From an uncultured Bacteroidales bacterium (lineage in GTDB: Bacteria > Bacteroidota > Bacteroidia > Bacteroidales > Muribaculaceae): 64,000 nucleotides of DNA. The stretch's first letter is position 1. Every line of letters begins with the position of its first letter. The notes beneath the pieces were generated by a model, which did not search any database, was not told where the DNA came from, and was given only the letters and a program-made list of their open reading frames with translations. The stretch spans positions 1 to 64,000 of the forward strand of contig CACYQB010000007.1 of assembly GCA_902776435.1 (NCBI GenBank), in the 5' to 3' direction. Position numbers and translations under genes: made by a program. This document shows, in pieces, positions 15,492-23,933 of this stretch.

Positions 15492-15735
15492 CTGTCTAAG
15501 GTACTCATCTAGACGCAAAAGACATCGTGGGAAATTAGATAGCAGTATCTAAATTCGAAGAGACTTTTAACGAAAATAGTCCACCAAACTAACAAAGTTA
15601 CAGAGAGTCTCAGGGAATGCGGATACGCCTATCCTGTATAGGCGTACCCCTTCCTTTCATCTCTCTGTACGGGCATCTGTGGTGGACAGCCTTCGTTAAG
15701 GGATGAAATGCGAAGGTGGTGCGCTTTCTTTTTGT
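15492..15735 (+). ncRNA. putative structured RNA between the DpnD-like gene and the Dam-type methylase
   Basis: The segment folds by eye into a chain of stems. GTCTA (15494-15498) pairs with TAGAC (15510-15514). TTAGATA (15535-15541) pairs with TATCTAA (15546-15552) around a GCAG loop. A long rod follows: CTTTTAACGAA (15564-15574) with TTCGTTAAGGG (15692-15702, two wobbles), GTCCACCA (15579-15586) with TGGTGGAC (15680-15687), ACAGAGAG (15600-15607) with CTCTCTGT (15661-15668), AGGGAA (15612-15617) with TTCCTT (15651-15656, one wobble), and TACGCCTA (15624-15631) with TAGGCGTA (15639-15646). It ends in a hairpin-like GAAATGCG...GCGCTTTC followed by TTTTT. It has its own promoter box and no coding frame. 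It may be a free RNA or a long 5' leader of the methylase operon. It was not recognised as 6S, SRP, RNase P or tmRNA; no reverse transcriptase adjoins, which argues against a retron. Confidence 0.6.
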
Positions 15736-15760
15736 CCACGGCAAATGAGGACAAAAAACG

Positions 15761-16663
15761 ATGAGTACAGAGGCAAAGCCGTTTTTAAAATGGGCTGGAG
15801 GCAAAGGGCAACTATTATCACAGCTAGAGCAACATCTGCCCGAAGACCTTAAAGGACAGGAATTCACATATATCGAGCCATTTGTGGGTGGAGGGGCTAT
15901 GCTCTTCTACATGCTTCAGCGATTTCCTAATATTAAACGTGCTGTTATCAATGATATCAACACCTACCTGATAACCGCCTATCGTGTCATTAAAGATTCA
16001 TCCAATGAACTGATTGAACGGCTTGCTGAACTTGATAAACGCTATAATGCGTTGAATGGAGATGAGGCAAAGAAAGAGTTTTTTCTTTCAGTGCGGACAA
16101 TATTCAATGAGAATAAACTAGACGACATCAACCGTACTAAATACCTGATTTTTCTCAACCGTACATGTTTTAATGGCCTTTACCGGGTGAATGCCAAAGG
16201 GAAATTCAATGTGCCATTTGGTCGTTACTTGCACCCCACGATTTGCAATTCAGAAGTTTTAAAAGCGGATAGCAGACTACTGAATCAAGTTGATGTAGTG
16301 ATACTAAATGGAGACTATGAACAAACGTTGAAGCACATTAGCGGCGGACTCAATTTCTTTTATTTCGACCCTCCTTATCGCCCGCTTGATGCCACATCTA
16401 GTTTCAATTCCTATGCAAAAGAGGATTTTAACGATGACGAGCAAAAAAGACTGCGTGATTTTTGTGCAATACTCAATCAACGGCACAATATAAAATGGAT
16501 GCTCAGCAATTCAGACTGCTCGGCAAGAAACCCCGAGGATACTTTCTTTGAAAACCTCTATCGTGATTTCAACATCAATAGAGTGCAGGCCTCTCGTGCC
16601 ATTAACGCTAATCCCAGCAAACGAGGAAAACTAACCGAATTACTTATTAAGAATTATGAATAA
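15761..16663 (+). CDS. dpnM: D12-class adenine-N6 DNA methyltransferase, Dam/DpnM type
   Basis: A 300-residue methylase that protects a site, most likely GATC, in the host genome. The N-terminal SAM-binding motif FLKWAGGKGQLL (about residues 7-18) and the catalytic FYFDPPYRPL are textbook for the D12 (Dam) class. IEPFVGGGAML follows motif I, and FNGLYRVNAKGKFNVPFG is the conserved central block. The stop overlaps the start of the nuclease gene by 8 nt. Codon use is more AT-rich than in the flanking cobalamin genes, which suggests transfer. The start at 15761 follows a purine-rich ACAAAAAACG. Confidence 0.9.
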   Translation: MSTEAKPFLKWAGGKGQLLSQLEQHLPEDLKGQEFTYIEPFVGGGAMLFYMLQRFPNIKRAVINDINTYLITAYRVIKDSSNELIERLAELDKRYNALNGDEAKKEFFLSVRTIFNENKLDDINRTKYLIFLNRTCFNGLYRVNAKGKFNVPFGRYLHPTICNSEVLKADSRLLNQVDVVILNGDYEQTLKHISGGLNFFYFDPPYRPLDATSSFNSYAKEDFNDDEQKRLRDFCAILNQRHNIKWMLSNSDCSARNPEDTFFENLYRDFNINRVQASRAINANPSKRGKLTELLIKNYE

Positions 16664-17477
16664 AGACTTTAACCTGTTTATGTCTCAATTGCAAAAGACA
16701 AACCAAACATTGGATTTCTTTTGTGATTTTGATAAAATATCAGCTAATGTGTCTCAAGTTGAGATTAGTCTAAATGCGCTGAATTATCTTATCGGAAAGG
16801 AAGACTTGACCAAGGCGGTTGCAGATTTGTGGGAAAGATACCCTAAATCTTTTGAGGTCATGGGAATCTTGATAGCAGTAAGAGAAGAGGGCAATAAACC
16901 AGTTGTTGATAGTCAGGGCAACGTGGTTATGTTGAAAAGTTATTTCACATCACCTCAAAAAGTCATCGAGTTCCTAGTTGAAACTGGTTTAGCCGATGTG
17001 TTCAATTCTCGCCGCATCAAGAATCTTGTAGACTATGTTTTCGGTATTGAAACGGGACTTGACACTAATGCACGCAAAAACCGTAGTGGGCACATTATGG
17101 AGAGTACCGTGGCAAACATTTTTAAAGAATGTAATGTCTCTTTCAGGCAGGAAGTTTATTCTTCGGAATTTCCTGAGTTATCAGTTCTTGGCACAGATGA
17201 AAAACGATTTGATTTCTATATTAAGACTAGTGACAAGAAATATCTCATTGAGGTTAACTTCTATAGTGGAGGAGGTTCTAAACTCAATGAAGTTGCACGT
17301 GCCTACTCTGAATTGGCACCTAGAGTAAATTCGGTTGAAGGTTTTGAATTCGTATGGATTACGGACGGTATTGGCTGGCGCTCCGCCCGCAATAAATTGG
17401 AAGAAGCGTATAGAGTAATTCCCAGTGTCTATAATCTAACTACAATAAAGGATTTTATAGAATTGCTGAAAAGGTAG
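16656..17477 (+). CDS. dpnB: DpnII-family type II restriction endonuclease
   Basis: A 273-residue nuclease predicted to cut unmethylated GATC. The family blocks GLDTNARKNRSGHIME and, about 40 residues later, DEKRFDFYIKTSDKKYLIEVNFY are visible. The latter carries the D...E-x-N type metal-binding core of the DpnII/MboI group. Its length is close to DpnII (about 288). It overlaps the upstream dam-type gene by 8 nt and precedes the second methylase by 3 nt, giving the order M-R-M. The pneumococcal DpnII order (M1, M2, R) differs. Confidence 0.87.
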   Translation: MNKDFNLFMSQLQKTNQTLDFFCDFDKISANVSQVEISLNALNYLIGKEDLTKAVADLWERYPKSFEVMGILIAVREEGNKPVVDSQGNVVMLKSYFTSPQKVIEFLVETGLADVFNSRRIKNLVDYVFGIETGLDTNARKNRSGHIMESTVANIFKECNVSFRQEVYSSEFPELSVLGTDEKRFDFYIKTSDKKYLIEVNFYSGGGSKLNEVARAYSELAPRVNSVEGFEFVWITDGIGWRSARNKLEEAYRVIPSVYNLTTIKDFIELLKR

Positions 17478-17480
17478 GAG

Positions 17481-18356
17481 ATGGTAGTGCCATTCTATAA
17501 ATCAGCTGACCGTGCTTTCACGTTGTTGCATGGCGATTGTTTTGAGCTGCTGCCACAGTTTGATTTCAAGTTTGACATGATATTTGCCGACCCACCTTAT
17601 TTCCTTTCTAATGATGGTATCAGTTATCAGGCTGGCAAAATAGTAAGCGTTAACAAAGGAGATTGGGACAAGGGCGGAACTACTGAACATATCAGGACTT
17701 TTAATCATGACTGGATTGCCCTGTGCCGCGAAAAGTTGAAAGATAACGGGACAATATGGATAAGTGGTACTTATCACAATATTTTTGCCGTCGCCAATAG
17801 TTTGACTGACTTGGGTTTTAAGATTCTTAATGTTATTACTTGGGCAAAGACTAACCCTCCGCCCAATATATCTTGTCGTTATTTCACATATAGTACTGAA
17901 TTCATAATCTGGGCACGCAAATGGCAAAAGCGCCCCCATCAATATAACTATGAAATGATGAAGCACTTGAATGGGGGTAAGCAGATGACTGATGTTTGGC
18001 GTCTGCCTGCCATCGCGCCATGGGAAAAGTCGTGCGGCAAACACCCAACACAGAAGCCACTTGCTATCATGACCCGCATTATTTTAGCATCCACCAATCC
18101 TGGGGCATGGGTTCTTGACCCATTTGCAGGCTCTTCTACTACGGGTATTGCTGCCAATCTAATTGATCGGCGTTTTTTGGGGATTGAGCGAGAACTGGAA
18201 TACGTTGAATTGAGCAAAAATCGAAGGCTGGAATTAGAAGATTATCGCCTCCGTCTCACTTATAGAAATAAAATAAAAGACATCAAACTGAGCGAGGAAG
18301 TGGAACCTACTGCAGTAGTGTGTGAGAATGGCATGACTTATGACTTGCCTTTCTGA
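17481..18356 (+). CDS. dpnA: DpnA-like adenine DNA methyltransferase (N4/N6 family)
   Basis: A 291-residue methylase of the permuted (beta) type. The catalytic FADPPYF lies near the N-terminus (about residue 36) and the SAM motif LDPFAGSSTTGIAA near residue 215, with GKHPTQKP between them. In DpnII systems the second methylase (DpnA) modifies GATC, including on single-stranded DNA, which protects incoming DNA; that role is inferred here by similarity. It is the last gene of the R-M operon. The 288-bp gap after it carries the right inverted-repeat arm and no gene. Confidence 0.87.
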   Translation: MVVPFYKSADRAFTLLHGDCFELLPQFDFKFDMIFADPPYFLSNDGISYQAGKIVSVNKGDWDKGGTTEHIRTFNHDWIALCREKLKDNGTIWISGTYHNIFAVANSLTDLGFKILNVITWAKTNPPPNISCRYFTYSTEFIIWARKWQKRPHQYNYEMMKHLNGGKQMTDVWRLPAIAPWEKSCGKHPTQKPLAIMTRIILASTNPGAWVLDPFAGSSTTGIAANLIDRRFLGIERELEYVELSKNRRLELEDYRLRLTYRNKIKDIKLSEEVEPTAVVCENGMTYDLPF

Positions 18357-18465
18357 TAACAAACTATTGAAAACTTGACTGGTGAGTTTACGAGGGAGAA
18401 GTTTTTATCGTTGTTTAGCGATGGCTGGTGGTGTCGGGAGGCGTAAAATTGCCACATCAGTGTTT

Positions 18466-18521
18466 TCAGATTGCTCAGTTGTTTGGGAAAGCGGGGGCGG
18501 ATGTCCTTCGTTGAATTCGTG
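18466..18521 (-). repeat. right arm of the 56-bp inverted repeat bracketing the R-M island
   Basis: Reverse-complement partner of 15091-15146 (46 of 56 identical). It lies between the convergent ends of dpnA (18356) and cbiB (18645). Similarity continues partly beyond the arm (CTTTCCAC versus CTTTTCCAC), then fades. Confidence 0.65.
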
Positions 18522-18644
18522 GAATTTGTGGAAAGTATAGGGGTTGATGCGGGAAGGGTAGTACTTTTTCTATAGATTGTACGCACGCTGTGGAGAAGTA
18601 GAAAAGTAGAATTTTTATTGTTGACAGGATTGGGTGGTTCCTGG

Positions 18645-19580
18645 TCAAGAGAGGTTAAGCAGGAAGAGGGAAAGTAGTGTCAAGGCGAGCATCAGGAGTT
18701 CGGCGAGGCGGTTGATGCGGGTGGCGGTGTGCATGTCGGCGGTGGTCAGTTCGCGGTCATTTTCGCCGATGTAGGGTTTGTCGAAGAGTTCGCCGAAGTA
18801 GTAGTGGGGACCGCCGAAGCGGCAGTTGAGGATACCGGCCAGGGCGGCTTCGGGGTAGCCGCTGTTGGGGCTGGCGTGGCGACGGCCGTTTTTCCATACG
18901 AATTTCAAGAGCGACCATTTACCCGAGGCGATGACCATCAGCAAAGCGGTCAAGCGGGCGGGAATATAATTGGCCACATCATCGATGTGGGCAGCCCAAC
19001 AGCCGAAGTCCTTGTAACGCTCGGTGCGGTAACCAATCATCGAGTCAAGCGTATTGACCATCTTATAGGCCAGCATGCCGGGCGTTCCAAGCAATGCAAA
19101 CCAGAACAACGGCGCTATCACGCCATCGCTAAGGTTCTCAGCAAGTGTCTCCATGGCGGCGGTTCGCACCTCTTGGGCCGATAGTTGCGACGTATCACGG
19201 CCGACGATGCGGGCAACCTGCTTGCGCCCCTCGTCAAGGGAGCGGTCAAGGGCCAGAAAGACCTCGCTTACCTCACGGATAAGCGTCGTTCCCGCCAAAC
19301 AATAGAAAATGATGATAGTATCCAGAATGAGCCACAAAACCACGTTGGGCACCATCCGCTTAAGCCCCCACATGACAAAAAACACCATCAGAATGAAACA
19401 AACCGCCATTACGGCACCTTTGGCCATGCGATGGCTGCCCTTATTGAGAAGGTGCTCGCCCCACGAAATCATTTTGCCGAACCACACGATGGGATGCGGC
19501 AACCGTGACGGATCACCAAACACAAAATCCAGCAACCAACCCAACAACAATGGCAATATAAGTATCAGAGTCTCTTTCAT
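18645..19580 (-). CDS. cbiB: adenosylcobinamide-phosphate synthase
   Basis: A 311-residue membrane enzyme that attaches aminopropanol (phosphate) to adenosylcobyric acid. The N-terminal LLLGWLLDFVFGDPSRLPHP is diagnostic, followed by AMETLAENLSDGVIAPLFW, YKMVNTLDSMIGY and, near the C-terminus, NSGYPEAALAGIL. Several transmembrane stretches are visible. It is the most downstream gene of the - strand cobalamin run (cbiA, pduO-type cobA, cbiP, cobD-like, cbiB). A palindromic repeat of about 55 bp separates it from the aminotransferase gene. Confidence 0.94.
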   Translation of the reverse strand: MKETLILILPLLLGWLLDFVFGDPSRLPHPIVWFGKMISWGEHLLNKGSHRMAKGAVMAVCFILMVFFVMWGLKRMVPNVVLWLILDTIIIFYCLAGTTLIREVSEVFLALDRSLDEGRKQVARIVGRDTSQLSAQEVRTAAMETLAENLSDGVIAPLFWFALLGTPGMLAYKMVNTLDSMIGYRTERYKDFGCWAAHIDDVANYIPARLTALLMVIASGKWSLLKFVWKNGRRHASPNSGYPEAALAGILNCRFGGPHYYFGELFDKPYIGENDRELTTADMHTATRINRLAELLMLALTLLSLFLLNLS

Positions 19581-19599
19581 TGGTTTTCTCTTGTTAGTG

Positions 19600-19679
19600 C
19601 CTCACGCAAAGCCGCAAAGGCGCTAAGTAATTATTTTACTTTTTATTAAAAACTTTGCGACTTAGCGCCTTAGCGTGAT
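19600..19679. repeat. palindromic CGCAAAGGCGCTAAG repeat
   Basis: The left arm (CACGCAAAGCCGCAAAGGCG and CTAAG, 19603-19627) and the right arm (CTTAGCGCCTTAGCGTG, 19661-19677) are inverted, imperfect copies around an AT-rich centre. The right half overlaps the 3' end of the cobD-like gene and encodes its last dozen or so residues. Confidence 0.6.
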
Positions 19680-20670
19680 ATTGTTTAGGCGTTTCGGCCG
19701 TGTAGCAGCGAATAGCGGCGGTGAGGGCATCGTTCTCGGTGGGCGACTGGGTAGCGATGCGGAAGTGATGCGGAGTGAGCCCAGTGAAGTTGGAGGCATC
19801 ACGGATGAGGATGCCATGCTCACGCGCCAGGTATTCCTTCAACTGGGCTGCCGTTGCTTGACAGATGGTGCACAGGAAGAAATTGGTCTGTGTCTCAAAG
19901 GTTTTGATGCCCTCAATCCCATCAAGGGCCTGGCGCAAACGCTGTGTCTCGGCCAAATAGGAAGGCAGGTCAGGGATAGCGGTCTCTCCGCGTTGCACGA
20001 GCCACTTGCCCGCCTCAAGCGACAAGGCATTGATGGCCCAGGGACGATATTGCTCACGCAAGCGGCTGATAATCGCCGATGATGCCGTGACATAGCCCAG
20101 ACGCAAACCTGGCACCGCATAACGCTTGGTCATCGAATGTAGCAGGATGATGTCGTCACGATGGGCCACATCGGCAGGTTGCAGCAGGGGAGCCATCGTA
20201 TAGTCTTCGTAAGACTGGTCCACAATGAGCAGCCGGTGTCGTTCGGCAAGGGCCAGCACGTCCTTTACTGCCAGCACATCTCCAGTCGGATTATTGGGGT
20301 TACAAAGCCAGCACAGGGCTGCGTCCTCGCACTCACGATAGCCAAACACACGACAGGCATCTTCATATTCCCTGAAAGTAGGCTGCACGATGCGGCAAGT
20401 GCCCTCGTGGCGAAAGGCTTGGGCAATCAGATATATGGCATCCACTGCCCCACTGGTCACCAGTACCTCATCGGGATTGATGCCACACTCTAGGGCAATC
20501 ATCTGCTCAAGCGACGCTGCCGATGGCTCGGGATAAGAACGGATGGCAGCCATCCGCGTACACAGGTAGGCATCCAACTCGCTCATGTCAGTTCCGTTGT
20601 AAATATTGGAACTGAAGTTCATCTTGATATTGTTGTAACGATACAGGTCGTCGCCGTGTCCTTCAATCAT
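19636..20670 (-). CDS. cobD: CobD-like PLP aminotransferase-fold enzyme (threonine-phosphate decarboxylase type)
   Basis: A 344-residue fold-type I PLP enzyme. The N-terminal MIEGHGDDLYRYNNIKMNFS resembles the HGG-D start of CobD and its relatives. LCWLCNPNNPTG is the conserved Asn region, and SMTKRYAVPGLRLGY holds the Schiff-base Lys. Sequence alone cannot separate L-threonine-phosphate decarboxylase from histidinol-phosphate aminotransferase. The 8-nt overlap with cbiP and the following cbiB favour provision of aminopropanol phosphate for the nucleotide loop. The C-terminal AKALSRKVFNKK is encoded by the palindromic repeat and is probably not part of the ancestral protein. Confidence 0.82.
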   Translation of the reverse strand: MIEGHGDDLYRYNNIKMNFSSNIYNGTDMSELDAYLCTRMAAIRSYPEPSAASLEQMIALECGINPDEVLVTSGAVDAIYLIAQAFRHEGTCRIVQPTFREYEDACRVFGYRECEDAALCWLCNPNNPTGDVLAVKDVLALAERHRLLIVDQSYEDYTMAPLLQPADVAHRDDIILLHSMTKRYAVPGLRLGYVTASSAIISRLREQYRPWAINALSLEAGKWLVQRGETAIPDLPSYLAETQRLRQALDGIEGIKTFETQTNFFLCTICQATAAQLKEYLAREHGILIRDASNFTGLTPHHFRIATQSPTENDALTAAIRCYTAETPKQYHAKALSRKVFNKK

Positions 20671-22138
20671 GGTCAGTCAGAATTTTGTAGATTTGTTCCA
20701 TATCGACGTACTGGCGTACATGGGCAGCCAACTTGTCGTATTGCTCCTCCTTGAAAGCCGCATAGTCAAACGGCTTGTCTCCCTCCGAGATTTTGTCCCT
20801 GAACGGCTCCAGCAGGAAATCGACAAACGGAGCATTGTCAAGAATACCGTGGACATAGGTACCCATGCACTTGCCGTCAACGATATAGCCGTCTTCGCGT
20901 CCATCATTAAGTCGCAGCAAGGGTGAAGGCTTGGCATCTCCCACAGGGTGCGTCTCGCCCTGATGAATCTCGTAACCTTGCCCATATTGGCTCGTGACTT
21001 GGCGCGTCTGCTTGTCACCATTCATCGTCGTTGTCGTGGGTAAAAGACCCAAACCCGGTAAGCGTTCGATGTCGCCTTCGACATGGTCGGGGTCAAGCAC
21101 TTCCATGCCCATCATCTGGTAGCCGCCACAGATACCCAGCACTGCCGCACCCTCACGATGCGCCCTCACGATGGCTTGGGCACAACCATTGCGACGCAGT
21201 TCATACAGGTCATGCAGGGTGGATTTGGTGCCCGGCAGGATGATGATGTCGGCCTTCTTGATGTCCTCGGTATTGTTGGTGTAGAACAGGTGAACCCGCG
21301 GGTCACGCTCCAGCGCGTCAAAGTCGGTGTAATTGGACAAATGGCGCAACATGACTACGGCTACATTGACCTTGCCGCGCTCGGCTTGCATCGATTTTTG
21401 AGCAAGAGCAACACTATCTTCTTCCTCAATGTAGATATCCTTGTAGTAAGGGATTACACCCAGCACGGGGACACCGCAGATGTCCTCCAGCATTTTGCGA
21501 CCCTCGTCAAACAGTCGCATATCGCCACGGAACTTGTTGATGATGATGCCCTTGATGAGACGGCGGTCTTCAGGTGTCTGCAAGGCTATGCTGCCATAGA
21601 CCGAAGCAAACACGCCGCCACGGTCGATATCACCCACCAAAATCACATCAGCATGGGCATGACGGGCCATGGGCAAATTCACCAGATCGGTGTCGCGCAG
21701 GTTAATTTCCGAGATGCTGCCCGCACCCTCCATTACAATGGGATTGAAACGGGAAGCTAGACGGTCGAAGGCGTCGCACACCTCACGGCGATAATCGATG
21801 TCGGACGTGCCTCGGCGCCAGTAGTCATAGGCATTCTTGTTGCCGATGGGCTTGCCGTGCAGGATGACTTGTGACGTGTGGTCGGACTGGGGTTTCAACA
21901 ACAGTGGATTCATGTCGGTATGGCAGGGAATGCCCGCTGCCTCGGCCTGCACAGCCTGGGCTCGTCCAATCTCAAAACCCTCGGGGGTGGCATAGGAGTT
22001 CAACGCCATATTCTGGGCCTTGAAGGGGGCGGGACTGTAGCCGTCCTGCTTGAAGATGCGACAGAAGGCAGCCGCGACGATACTCTTGCCCACGTCGCTG
22101 CCCGTTCCGGCAAACATCACTGGATGCAATCGTTTCAT
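20663..22138 (-). CDS. cbiP: cobyric acid synthase
   Basis: A 491-residue glutamine-dependent amidase that amidates four side chains (b, d, e, g) of adenosylcobyrinate a,c-diamide. The N-terminal P-loop GTGSDVGKS (about residues 11-19) and KAQNMALNS are CbiP/CobQ markers. The C-terminal glutaminase domain has LGICGGYQMMG with the nucleophilic Cys, and GTYVHGILDN with the catalytic His. Length is normal. The stop overlaps the cobD-like start by 8 nt and the start overlaps the adenosyltransferase stop by 4 nt, so translation is probably coupled. Confidence 0.95.
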   Translation of the reverse strand: MKRLHPVMFAGTGSDVGKSIVAAAFCRIFKQDGYSPAPFKAQNMALNSYATPEGFEIGRAQAVQAEAAGIPCHTDMNPLLLKPQSDHTSQVILHGKPIGNKNAYDYWRRGTSDIDYRREVCDAFDRLASRFNPIVMEGAGSISEINLRDTDLVNLPMARHAHADVILVGDIDRGGVFASVYGSIALQTPEDRRLIKGIIINKFRGDMRLFDEGRKMLEDICGVPVLGVIPYYKDIYIEEEDSVALAQKSMQAERGKVNVAVVMLRHLSNYTDFDALERDPRVHLFYTNNTEDIKKADIIILPGTKSTLHDLYELRRNGCAQAIVRAHREGAAVLGICGGYQMMGMEVLDPDHVEGDIERLPGLGLLPTTTTMNGDKQTRQVTSQYGQGYEIHQGETHPVGDAKPSPLLRLNDGREDGYIVDGKCMGTYVHGILDNAPFVDFLLEPFRDKISEGDKPFDYAAFKEEQYDKLAAHVRQYVDMEQIYKILTDHD

Positions 22139-22635
22139 TCTTTCTCGTTGGCTAATACAAACAGATAATCAGACAGGCGGTTCATCATCACTAGCACATC
22201 GCTGTCAACAGGATGCTCCCGATGCAGCGACCACAGGCGGCGTTCCACCGTGCGCACCTGGGTGCGCGCCAGATGGATAAAAGCGGCTAACTGAGAGCCT
22301 CCACCAGGAACGACAAAACCGCCTTGATAGTTGGAGTGGTCGATGGCCTGCTCCAATTCGCCCGTTATTTCGGCGGCATGGAGTTCGCGGGGATTGATGC
22401 TATCATCGGGGGTTGCAATGTGACTCATGATGGTCATCAGCTCGCGTTGCACGGCATGGATGAGATTACGGTTAGCTTCGTCATCACCGAGCATCGACCG
22501 CACGATACCCAAATGGACATTCAACTGGTCTATCTGCCCGTTAGTCTCGATGCGAGGATCGCATTTCGGGACCCTCACCCCGTCACGCAGGCTAGTCATG
22601 CCCTCGTCACCGGTCTTGGTATAGATCTGTTTCAT
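22135..22635 (-). CDS. pduO: PduO-type ATP:cob(I)alamin adenosyltransferase
   Basis: A 166-residue enzyme that transfers the adenosyl group of ATP to the reduced corrinoid cobalt. Family marks are YTKTGDEGMTSL at the N-terminus, RIETNGQIDQLNVHLG, and the ARTQVRTVERRLW helix with the ATP-contacting Arg/Glu residues. The residue usual at the start of the second block (R-x-E-x-x-G-x-I-D) is present. The adenosylated form is needed by CbiP and as the cofactor for lysine 5,6-aminomutase encoded near the right end of this window. It sits in the - strand cobalamin operon between cbiA and cbiP. Confidence 0.93.
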   Translation of the reverse strand: MKQIYTKTGDEGMTSLRDGVRVPKCDPRIETNGQIDQLNVHLGIVRSMLGDDEANRNLIHAVQRELMTIMSHIATPDDSINPRELHAAEITGELEQAIDHSNYQGGFVVPGGGSQLAAFIHLARTQVRTVERRLWSLHREHPVDSDVLVMMNRLSDYLFVLANEKE

Positions 22636-22664
22636 TTTAGTCCTTAGTTTTTAGTCCCTAGTTG
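22636..22664 (-). repeat. ACTAAGGACTAA array overlapping the cbiA stop
   Basis: On the - strand ACTAGGGACTAAAAACTAAGG leads into the pduO-type ATG. The first ACTAGGGACTAA supplies the last codons (T, R, D) and the stop of cbiA. This is an example of the heptamer family reaching into a gene end. Confidence 0.55.
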
Positions 22665-23925
22665 GTAATTGATATAAATGCGTGTAGCTTGCCAGTACAT
22701 TCTTGTAACGGATAACAGGTGTCGGCATTGGCTCCCCCTTTGCATTATAGACCTGAGTCGCAGAAATTGGCGGCTCGCCCAAGAATTGGGTGTAGTGGAA
22801 CTCATGACCGCGGTATTCCTTGCCATCGAACGTGAAGCGTCGATAGCCCAACGATAGTTTACGGTCGTCCTTGCGGGCTGTAATACTATAAGGCAGCACG
22901 CCGCACATGGGAAATTCGCCCTCGTCGGTGACGATTTTCTCGCACAGGCACATCATACCGCCACACTCGGCGATGATGCGGCCTCCACGCTCGGCATATT
23001 CCTTGATGGCACGTCGTGTCGCCTCGGCCTTCAGCAATGCATCAAGATGTTTCTCGGGATAGCCGCCTGGCAGATAGAGCAGCGCTACATCGTCAAAACA
23101 AGGCACATCATGCTCGGGATCAAAGAATGACACATTCTCCAAGCGGTCGATGTTCTCTTGATAAATAAAGGAGAACGATTCAGCGTTGCGGGCAATCAAA
23201 GTTCGCTGCTTGCATTTTTCCTCCTTGCGAGGCTGAATACAAGCAGGTTTATCCACGGCACTTGCTTCATTCGTCAGTTCCAGTAACCGTTGCCATTGCA
23301 CATTCTTTTCCAGAAGTTCAATCAAGAGATTGCTTTCGGGTTTCTCGCTGAAATCCAGCCCCAAGTAGCGCGAACCTTGTTCGAGTTCGGCTTTCTTGGG
23401 CAAATAGCCATAGCACTGCACGCCCAAGTCATCACACACCTGCTCAAGCATGGCAAAATGCCTTGCCGACCCCACGCGATTGAAGATCACGCCGCTGATA
23501 CGCACGTCCTTACGGAAGTTGACAAAGCCTGAGATGAGTGCCGCCATCGAGTATGCCGCCGACTTGGCGTCAACCACCAGTACGACAGGCAAGTCCAACA
23601 CACGGGCTATTTCGGCCGACGACCCCTTGTCGCGGTCATAACCGTCAAACATGCCCATCATTCCCTCGATAACGCACACATCGGCATCGCGGCCATACTG
23701 ATCAAACAATTCACGCACATGCTCAGCCGTAGCCATAAACGTATCCAGATTGATACTCGCCCGGCCACACACCGCGGCATGAAACTTGGTATCAATGTAG
23801 TCTGGTCCACACTTAAACGGCTGTACCCTATACCCCTTGCGGGCAAACAACGCCATCAGACCCCGAGCAATCGTTGTCTTGCCCGAGCCACTGTTAGGCG
23901 CCGCTATCACAAATCCACGTCCCAT
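22651..23925 (-). CDS. cbiA: cobyrinate a,c-diamide synthase
   Basis: A 424-residue glutamine amidotransferase that amidates the a and c acetates of cobyrinate. The N-terminal P-loop is APNSGSGKTTIARG (about residues 7-20), with FKCGPDYIDTKFH next. VIEGMMGMFDG is the second nucleotide site. The C-terminal glutaminase domain has YLPGGYPE and IAECGGMMCL with the nucleophilic Cys. The start is put at 23925 (MGRGFVIAAP), not at an upstream ATG at 24000, because a TAAATTTG promoter box ends 8 nt before it and the P-loop then lies at its usual distance. It is the first gene of the - strand cobalamin operon. Confidence 0.94.
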   Translation of the reverse strand: MGRGFVIAAPNSGSGKTTIARGLMALFARKGYRVQPFKCGPDYIDTKFHAAVCGRASINLDTFMATAEHVRELFDQYGRDADVCVIEGMMGMFDGYDRDKGSSAEIARVLDLPVVLVVDAKSAAYSMAALISGFVNFRKDVRISGVIFNRVGSARHFAMLEQVCDDLGVQCYGYLPKKAELEQGSRYLGLDFSEKPESNLLIELLEKNVQWQRLLELTNEASAVDKPACIQPRKEEKCKQRTLIARNAESFSFIYQENIDRLENVSFFDPEHDVPCFDDVALLYLPGGYPEKHLDALLKAEATRRAIKEYAERGGRIIAECGGMMCLCEKIVTDEGEFPMCGVLPYSITARKDDRKLSLGYRRFTFDGKEYRGHEFHYTQFLGEPPISATQVYNAKGEPMPTPVIRYKNVLASYTHLYQLPTRD

Positions 23926-23933
23926 ACAACTTG

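Noticed and set aside
15445..15760. Retron non-coding RNA
   Set aside because: The hairpin series resembles a retron msr-msd in outline, but there is no reverse transcriptase next to it and the following gene is a DNA methylase.
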